A stretch of 11,845 bases of DNA from an uncultured Altererythrobacter sp. Lineage in GTDB: Bacteria > Pseudomonadota > Alphaproteobacteria > Sphingomonadales > Sphingomonadaceae. The notes below the pieces were generated by a model. The model did no database searches. It saw nothing but the letters and a program-made list of their open reading frames with translations, and was not told the DNA's origin. The position numbers and the translations under genes are program-made. This document shows, in pieces, positions 7,837 to 11,845 of this stretch (position 1 is the stretch's first letter; the number at the start of each line of letters is the position of its first letter). The stretch spans positions 1-11,845 of the forward strand of contig CALLIO010000261.1 of assembly GCA_938009055.1 (NCBI GenBank), read 5' to 3'.

Positions 7837-8562
7837 TTGCGTAATCAGGGCTTTTCCCGAGTTAAACGCCGTCCCAAACCTTGGTTGATCGCCCTGATTG
7901 GCGCCGGTCACCTCGTGTTTTTCTACTTTCTGGCCAAGGCATTTGCGCCCGAAATGACCAATTCGGTTGAGGAATCGGTGCTTTCCACCATCACCGTCAC
8001 AATCACCGCGCCACCTGAAGAAGAAGAGCCTCCGGTTACAGAGCCTGAGCCCGATCAAGGCGCGCAAGGCGATCCGGGTAAGGAAGCGGTGCCTAAACCT
8101 GTTACGGTGCCCAAACCCAAAGTGCCCATTCAGGAGCCAAGCCCTGCGCCGCGGGCTACATCAACAGGAGTTGCGAACACTTCCGGCGCGCGCGAAAGCG
8201 GTGATGGCACGGGTGCTGAAGGACGCGGCGATGGCACCGGAAGCGGCCGCGAGGGCAGTGGGCGCGGCGGGGTGGCGGTGACCAAGCCGGAGCATATCTC
8301 TGGGGCAATCAACAATGCGCGCGACTATCCCATCCCCGAAGGCGGCCGCAGCGCGCGGCGCGGTACAGAGGTGATTGTGCGGGTGATTGTCGGCGTCAAT
8401 GGCCGAGCGTCCAATTGCTCTGTCTATCGCGCCAGTCCCGATGCCGAAGCGGACCGGATTACCTGCCAGCTTGTTGTGAACCGGTTGGGTTTCAAGCCCG
8501 CTCAAGATGCCAATGGAGACCCCGTCGCAGCACCATTTTACTGGCGACAAAAGTGGTTTTGA
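7837..8562 (+). CDS. tonB: TonB-family energy transducer
   Basis: This 241-residue protein would couple the inner-membrane proton-motive force, through ExbB/ExbD, to outer-membrane TonB-dependent receptors. A basic N-terminus (Lys-Arg-Arg-Pro-Lys) precedes a single membrane anchor at about 16-37 that contains His25, matching the conserved transmembrane His of TonB proteins. A periplasmic Pro/Glu/Lys-rich spacer (about 58-106) is followed by a Gly/Ser/Arg-rich linker (about 111-147). The C-terminal domain (about 160-241) starts with Asp-Tyr-Pro-Ile-Pro and includes Val-Asn-Gly-Arg-Ala and Cys194 and Cys210, which are probably paired. The TTG start is supported by a strong ribosome-binding site. 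ExbB and ExbD are not in the window. It probably heads a transcript with manC, 47 nt downstream. The Oar-like receptor in this window is an obvious possible partner, but sphingomonads usually carry many receptors and several TonBs, so specificity is unknown. Confidence 0.88.
   Translation: MRNQGFSRVKRRPKPWLIALIGAGHLVFFYFLAKAFAPEMTNSVEESVLSTITVTITAPPEEEEPPVTEPEPDQGAQGDPGKEAVPKPVTVPKPKVPIQEPSPAPRATSTGVANTSGARESGDGTGAEGRGDGTGSGREGSGRGGVAVTKPEHISGAINNARDYPIPEGGRSARRGTEVIVRVIVGVNGRASNCSVYRASPDAEADRITCQLVVNRLGFKPAQDANGDPVAAPFYWRQKWF
8198..8240 (+). repeat. Short imperfect direct repeat in the TonB glycine-rich linker
   Basis: Two 16-nt copies (8198-8213 and 8225-8240) match at 14 positions and are offset by 27 nt, which is nine codons. 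They encode the repeated Gly-Asp-Gly-Thr-Gly motif in the low-complexity linker. This looks like in-frame duplication or slippage that changes linker length without disturbing the frame. Confidence 0.6.
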
Positions 8563-8570
8563 GCAAAAGG

Positions 8571-8594
8571 GGCAAGGCAGCGTAATGCTTTGCC
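8571..8594 (+). other. 9-bp hairpin between tonB and manC
   Basis: GGCAAGGCA (8571-8579) pairs with TGCTTTGCC (8586-8594), including one G-T wobble, around a 6-nt loop. It begins 9 nt after the tonB stop and ends just before the manC ribosome-binding site. No T-run follows on the plus strand, so it is not a standard terminator. It could be a weak attenuator, an RNA-processing or stability hairpin, or a regulator site. Confidence 0.5.
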
Positions 8595-8609
8595 AACCAG
8601 AAGGGGCTA

Positions 8610-9665
8610 ATGCCGGTCACCATGACTGATGTCACTCTCATCCATCCCGTGATCCTGTGCGGCGGGAGCGGCACGCGCCTGTGGCCCAAGAGCCGAAAAG
8701 TGATGCCCAAGCCTTTCCTGCCCTTATTCGGTAATCAGACCCTGTTTCAGCAGGCCTGCACGCGCTGCGGTGATGCCGGGCAATTCGCCCCGCCAACCAT
8801 CGTCGCAGGTTCTGCCCATGTCGATCTGATTGCTCAGCAATCACCGGCCAAGGATACGCAGATTATTGTCGAGCCTGCTGCGCGCAACACTGCACCTGCG
8901 ATTGCATTGGCGGCGGCGCGGATTGATCCGCAAGCGATCATGCTCGTTTGTCCCAGCGACCACCATATCGCTGACACGCAAGCCTTTCGCGATGCCGCTG
9001 CTGCTGCTGCCAATCTGGCGCGCGCTGGCAAACTTGTCGCTTTTGGCATTACGCCCGACCGGCCCGAAACCGGCTATGGCTATATCAAACGCGGGGGCGA
9101 GCTGGATGGCGGTTTTGCCATCGAACGCTTTGTCGAAAAGCCTGATCTTGCGCGCGCAGAGGCGTTTTTGGCGGATGGCGGCTATGCGTGGAATGGCGGC
9201 ATTTTCACCTTCCGCGCCGGCCAATTGCTCGATGAGCTTAGCCAGCATCGCCCCGACATGGTGCAAGCGGTGAAAGATGCGGTTGCCAATGGGCATTCAG
9301 ATGGGGCGCAGTTCCATCCCGACTCTGCAGCATTCGCTGCGATTGAGGGCGACTCGATTGACTATGCCCTGATGGAAAACACGCAGAACGCGGCCATGGT
9401 GCCGGTGGCGATGGGCTGGTCAGATATTGGCGATTGGTCGGCTCTGCTCGAAGCGCTGGAAAGTGATGAGCAAGGCAACAGCTGCTCTGCGCCCAATGCC
9501 GAGCTTGTCGACTGCGCCAATGTGCTGGCGGTGAGCGACGGGCCGCGCATTTCGGCGATTGGCCTCGAAGACATTATCGTGGTCGTCGACGGGGACGAAG
9601 TGCTGGTCACGCGGCGACAAGATGCCCAGCGCGTGGGGAAATTGGGCGGGGCGCAAGACCAATGA
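8610..9665 (+). CDS. manC: Mannose-1-phosphate guanylyltransferase (GDP-mannose pyrophosphorylase)
   Basis: This cytoplasmic enzyme makes GDP-mannose and pyrophosphate from mannose-1-phosphate and GTP, feeding polysaccharide or glycan synthesis. The 351-residue protein is a nucleotidyltransferase. It has the signature GGSGTRLWPKSR at 18-29, Lys34-Pro-Phe, EPAARNTAPAIALAA at 88-102, PSDH at 115-118, TGYGYI at 154-159, FVEKP at 174-178, WNGGIF at 194-199, DYALME at 251-256 and GWSDIGDW at 269-276. It lacks the C-terminal cupin isomerase domain of bifunctional ManC proteins of about 470 residues. That activity is instead encoded by the next gene, which overlaps it by ATGA. The ATG at 8610 has AGAAGG 5 nt upstream; the in-frame ATG at 8622 (Met5) is an alternative. 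It follows tonB by 47 nt and is probably in the same transcript. Confidence 0.95.
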   Translation: MPVTMTDVTLIHPVILCGGSGTRLWPKSRKVMPKPFLPLFGNQTLFQQACTRCGDAGQFAPPTIVAGSAHVDLIAQQSPAKDTQIIVEPAARNTAPAIALAAARIDPQAIMLVCPSDHHIADTQAFRDAAAAAANLARAGKLVAFGITPDRPETGYGYIKRGGELDGGFAIERFVEKPDLARAEAFLADGGYAWNGGIFTFRAGQLLDELSQHRPDMVQAVKDAVANGHSDGAQFHPDSAAFAAIEGDSIDYALMENTQNAAMVPVAMGWSDIGDWSALLEALESDEQGNSCSAPNAELVDCANVLAVSDGPRISAIGLEDIIVVVDGDEVLVTRRQDAQRVGKLGGAQDQ

Positions 9666-10477
9666 ATGCAGCTGCACCCGATCAACCACGCCTGCTGACG
9701 ACACGGATGGTTGAAAAGGTTTGGGGGCGCGGCAATCTCCCTGCGCCCTTTGCTGCGCCTGATGGCACAAAGATTGGCGAGATCTGGTTCGAACCGCCTG
9801 CTGAATTGCCGAGCCTGCTCGCCAAATATCTCTTCACCAGCGAGAAATTGTCGGTGCAGGTTCACCCTTCAGCGACGCAAGCGCGCGATGGCGAAGATGG
9901 CAAGGAAGAGTGCTGGCTGGTGCTCGATGCGGATGAGGATGCACGGCTCGCCATCGGTTTTCAGGAGGATGTTTCGGCCGAGGCAATGCGCGCTGCCGCA
10001 CTCGATGGTTCGATTGAGGACTTGCTCGAATGGCACGCGGTGAAGGCCGGCGATTTCTTCCATCTGAAGCCCGGCACCGTCCATGCGATTGGCCCCGGCC
10101 TCGCACTGGTCGAAATCCAGCAAAATTCGGATACGACGTTTCGGCTTTACGACTATGGCCGCCCGCGCGAACTTCATCTGGATCGCGCGATCGAAGTGGC
10201 AAAGGGCTGCCCCTTTGCGCCTGAAAACCGCTCGCATATCGCCTTAGGCTCTTCGTGCCTGATCGATGGTGAGCATTTCCGCTTGGACAGGATTGTGGGC
10301 CAGCCGGATGAAGGCACCGCCGCGCAATATGAAGCGCCTTTGCTGGTGATGCCGCTTGGAGGGACTGTGACGATCGGCGATTTGACTTTGGCTGCTGGCG
10401 AATGCGCCTATGCACCCTCTATCCGCGCCGCTGAGTTCACAAGGGCTGAGACAACGCTCCTCGTGAAGCCTAATTGA
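9662..10477 (+). CDS. manA: Mannose-6-phosphate isomerase, class I, compact form
   Basis: This zinc-dependent cytoplasmic isomerase interconverts fructose-6-phosphate and mannose-6-phosphate and supplies the GDP-mannose route. The 271-residue cupin-fold protein has candidate metal ligands Gln66 and His68 (SVQVHPS), Glu83 (KEECW) and His141 (GTVHAIG). Arg161 in TTFRLYDYGR is a likely catalytic residue. It is shorter than the Bacillus-type (about 315) and enterobacterial (about 390) enzymes, consistent with loss of the helical insert and a reduced C-terminal cupin. Its ATG lies within the manC stop (ATGA, 9662-9665), which implies translational coupling and equal output of the two enzymes. Phosphomannomutase, the step between them, is not in the window. 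Its last 8 nt overlap the end of the convergent kinase gene. Confidence 0.92.
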   Translation: MNAAAPDQPRLLTTRMVEKVWGRGNLPAPFAAPDGTKIGEIWFEPPAELPSLLAKYLFTSEKLSVQVHPSATQARDGEDGKEECWLVLDADEDARLAIGFQEDVSAEAMRAAALDGSIEDLLEWHAVKAGDFFHLKPGTVHAIGPGLALVEIQQNSDTTFRLYDYGRPRELHLDRAIEVAKGCPFAPENRSHIALGSSCLIDGEHFRLDRIVGQPDEGTAAQYEAPLLVMPLGGTVTIGDLTLAAGECAYAPSIRAAEFTRAETTLLVKPN

Positions 10478-11558
10478 TCGGTGCAGCGGAGGATTTTTCG
10501 GACAAGATTGCCGATTTGATTTCAGCTTTCCCATAGGGTTTGCATAATACAGTGGCCGCCGGTGAATTGATGACTTGCGCGCTGGTCTCGCCATAGCCTG
10601 TTGCCAAAACAAAGGGCACGCCAAGCCTTGCCAGCTCTTCGCTAACCGGCGCGCTGGTCTCTATTCCCAGATTGATATCAACGATGGCAAAATCGGGTTT
10701 GCGCTCGCGAATAGCTGCCAATGCGCCCGCCACATCGCCGGTTGTATCAACCGATGCGACACCCAGTTCTTTTAGCGTTTCGGTCGTATTCATCGCGATG
10801 ATCATGCTGTCTTCGACCACCAATACATGATCGGGCAGGATGCCGATTGGTTCGCTGTGAGGTTTCATTTTGGCAAGCCTTTCAAACTCAAAAGCGGGGT
10901 CCTTGCTCATCGATCCGATGAAGCGGGAGGGGACTGTGAAATCGGCCTCAAGCCCGGCGGGTTCATAGCGGACATCGGCGCTGCCCTTGAGCTCGAAAGG
11001 GATCGAGCGTTCGATAATGCTCGAGCCAAAGCCGCGGCGTGTGGGTTGGGCAACCACCGGCCCGCCACGCTCACGCCATGCAATCTGAAGGTCGCCATTC
11101 TCTGCCGTGCTCAAATCAATATCGAGCGTGCCGTGCCGTTCTGACAGGCTGCCGTATTTGGCCGAATTGGTCATCATCTCGTGAATGACGAGCGCAACCA
11201 CGGTGTAGGCATTGGGGGTCACCAAAACGTCGCGCCCCGTAAGCTTGAACCGACCTCGCTCCTGATTGAGGTAAGCTTTGGTCTCATCCTCGAACATTTT
11301 CGAGAGCGGGGCGGGGCCCCAGTTCTTCTCGGTGATATTACCATGCGCCCAGGCAAGAGCGCCAATCCGCCCGCCGATCAGCTCTGTGAACGTCGCGATA
11401 TCCACCGCATCATGGCGCGATTGTTCGACCAGACTGCGGATCAAATTGAGAATGTTGCACACGCGGTGATTGAGCTCGGAAATCAGCAATTCTTGCTGCT
11501 CCTGCGCCTTGCCGCGGTCGCATGCGGTCAGTTGTTCCGGAGTGAATGGCGTGTTCAT
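10470..11558 (-). CDS. bphP: HWE histidine kinase-receiver protein, apparently a bacteriophytochrome lacking its photosensory core
   Basis: This 362-residue soluble protein has an HWE-family kinase (about 20-212) and a receiver (about 243-355). The kinase shows phospho-accepting His31 (ELNHRV), His72 (AHGNI), the N box with His126-Glu127 and Asn131-Ser-Ala-Lys-Tyr-Gly, the Trp161-Arg-Glu163 motif and a Gly-rich GFGSSIIERS. The receiver has Glu249/Asp250, Asp294 (IVDINLG), Thr320 and Lys340. The kinase and receiver therefore look intact. Residues 1-15 resemble the extreme N-terminus of bacteriophytochromes: the Leu-Thr-Ala-Cys13-Asp-Arg normally continues into Glu-Pro-Ile-His and holds the biliverdin cysteine. 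Here the kinase linker follows immediately, so about 500 residues of PAS-GAF-PHY appear to be missing. The ATG at 11558 overlaps the upstream stop (TGATG) and has GGAG 10 nt upstream; a longer GTG frame from 11606 is less likely. HWE kinases often act in the alphaproteobacterial general stress response; a target here is inference. Confidence 0.8.
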   Translation of the reverse strand: MNTPFTPEQLTACDRGKAQEQQELLISELNHRVCNILNLIRSLVEQSRHDAVDIATFTELIGGRIGALAWAHGNITEKNWGPAPLSKMFEDETKAYLNQERGRFKLTGRDVLVTPNAYTVVALVIHEMMTNSAKYGSLSERHGTLDIDLSTAENGDLQIAWRERGGPVVAQPTRRGFGSSIIERSIPFELKGSADVRYEPAGLEADFTVPSRFIGSMSKDPAFEFERLAKMKPHSEPIGILPDHVLVVEDSMIIAMNTTETLKELGVASVDTTGDVAGALAAIRERKPDFAIVDINLGIETSAPVSEELARLGVPFVLATGYGETSAQVINSPAATVLCKPYGKAEIKSAILSEKSSAAPIN

Positions 11559-11692
11559 CAGGCGAATGCTCCGCAGCGAGCGAGATAGGCGGGGCGCGTG
11601 ACCCACCCGCCCTTGCGCATCACGCCATCAAGCGCGTCATGTGCTTGCCGCGTTTCGCGGCGCAAGTGGCTTCTTAGGCCGGTGAAGGACAT
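11558..11692 (-). pseudogene. bphO: Remnant of a phytochrome-linked heme oxygenase (N-terminal part only)
   Basis: A 44-codon frame starts at the ATG at 11692. Its beginning (LRSHLRRETRQAHDALD, residues 6-22) matches the first helix of BphO/HemO-type heme oxygenases, in which the His of Ala-His18-Asp is the proximal heme ligand. A second short segment (Thr-Arg-Pro-Ala-Tyr-Leu-Ala-Arg, 32-39) resembles the next conserved helix. The frame then ends after Cys-Gly-Ala-Phe-Ala, whereas family members are about 190-200 residues, so the distal helix and catalytic core are absent. It cannot make biliverdin. The stop overlaps the kinase start, and its last codons carry that gene's Shine-Dalgarno sequence. 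It may survive as a translational leader. Its own Shine-Dalgarno is poor. The match is by eye over about 35 residues. Confidence 0.6.
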
Positions 11693-11731
11693 TAAGGTTG
11701 AAACCACGCGTATCCCGTCCTGCCACCGCCG

Positions 11732-11785
11732 AGTGATACCGCAAGCGACGATGGGGTGATTGTCCGATACAAGCAATTTTGACAA
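11732..11785 (-). pseudogene. Possible response-regulator N-terminal stub
   Basis: From a TTG at 11785, preceded by an AGAAAGA sequence, about 18 codons read like the first strand of a NarL/FixJ-type receiver (Lys-Leu-Leu-Val-Ser-Asp-Asn-His-Pro-Ile-Val-Ala-Cys-Gly-Ile). The resemblance ends there, and the frame runs on without a stop into the heme oxygenase remnant. It could be the truncated start of a regulator gene once placed upstream of bphO, or coincidence. No phospho-acceptor aspartate or DNA-binding domain is present. Confidence 0.25.
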
Positions 11786-11786
11786 T
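11759..11786. promoter_or_regulatory. Inverted repeat ATTGTC-N16-GACAAT with a nested TTGT-N5-ACAA
   Basis: Perfect 6-bp arms (11759-11764 and 11781-11786) are separated by 16 nt. A second perfect 4-bp dyad, TTGT-N5-ACAA (11760-11772), shares the left arm. This spacing is compatible with a dimeric regulator spanning about two helical turns upstream of the kinase transcript. The regulator is unknown. Confidence 0.35.
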
Positions 11787-11803
11787 CTTTCTAATAGAGA
11801 AAG
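11787..11803. promoter_or_regulatory. Inverted repeat CTTTCT-N5-AGAAAG
   Basis: Perfect 6-bp arms flank an AATAG centre, directly next to the 11759-11786 dyad. It is AT-rich and lacks the GC stem of a terminator, so an operator is more likely than a terminator. Chance cannot be excluded in AT-rich DNA. Confidence 0.35.
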
Positions 11804-11845
11804 ACCTTCGAATATCAAAAAAGGGTATAGAATGACAAAATTGGG

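Larger units (their letters stand above)
11693..11845 (-). promoter_or_regulatory. AT-rich upstream region of the bphO/bphP remnant operon
   Basis: This 153-bp stretch runs to the window edge and is the likely promoter region for the HWE kinase transcript. Its distal half (about 11760-11845) is clearly richer in A and T than the rest of the window and contains two dyads, at 11759-11786 and 11787-11803. No convincing -35/-10 pair or GGAAC-N16/17-GTT stress-sigma promoter could be found by eye. Confidence 0.45.

Noticed and set aside
11512..11517. CCGCGG (SacII) at the predicted phytochrome deletion junction as a sign of an engineered scar
   Set aside because: The hexamer also occurs elsewhere in this GC-rich window (near 4988 and 11033), so its presence is not informative. 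No vector or marker sequence is seen.
11559..11606. GTG start at 11606 for the HWE kinase protein
   Set aside because: The extra 16 residues are Arg/Ser-rich and are the out-of-frame reading of the heme oxygenase remnant. ATG 11558 with the TGATG overlap and the phytochrome-like N-terminus is better supported.

Overview
The window looks like chromosomal DNA from an alphaproteobacterium, most likely a sphingomonad of the Erythrobacteraceae type. This is inferred from moderately high GC, an Oar-like TonB-dependent receptor with a carboxypeptidase-regulatory domain, a Cys-containing TonB-family C-terminal domain, and an HWE-family histidine kinase with phytochrome traits. No rRNA, tRNA, CRISPR array, insertion sequence or replication origin was seen.

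Layout, left to right. The last 12 codons of an upstream gene (1-41) precede a 2-oxoglutarate/Fe(II) oxygenase of the isopenicillin-N-synthase type (55-996, +). A 285-bp intergenic region carries a good PhoB-box candidate with 11-bp-spaced CTGTCAC-like heptamers (1152-1180). It leads into a 1162-residue Oar-like TonB-dependent receptor (1282-4770, +) that ends at a rho-independent terminator. Convergent to it is a 959-residue MASE1-PAS-HisKA-HATPase-REC-HPt hybrid sensor kinase (4869-7748, -). Divergent from the kinase is a likely operon: a TonB-family energy transducer with a TTG start (7837-8562, +), then mannose-1-phosphate guanylyltransferase (8610-9665, +) and a compact class I mannose-6-phosphate isomerase (9662-10477, +) joined by an ATGA overlap. 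The isomerase overlaps tail-to-tail by 8 bp with an HWE kinase plus receiver protein (10470-11558, -).

The most unusual part is the right end. The HWE-REC protein begins with about 15 residues that look like the extreme N-terminus of a bacteriophytochrome, including the Cys-Asp-Arg that normally contains the biliverdin-attaching cysteine. It then jumps directly to the kinase, with the whole PAS-GAF-PHY photosensory core missing. Immediately upstream, overlapping it as TGATG, is a 44-codon reading frame whose start resembles the N-terminus of the biliverdin-producing heme oxygenase BphO, including the proximal heme His, but without the rest of the enzyme. I read this as a collapsed bphO-bphP light-sensing operon in which chromophore synthesis and chromophore binding were both lost while the output kinase, its receiver and its translational-coupling signal were kept. 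A weaker response-regulator-like stub and two AT-rich dyads lie further upstream.

The genes suggest envelope functions: outer-membrane uptake (receptor plus TonB), with phosphate control of the receptor suggested by the Pho-box candidate, and GDP-mannose supply for polysaccharide. Two multidomain phosphorelay proteins accompany them. No complete pathway is visible; for example, phosphomannomutase is not in the window.
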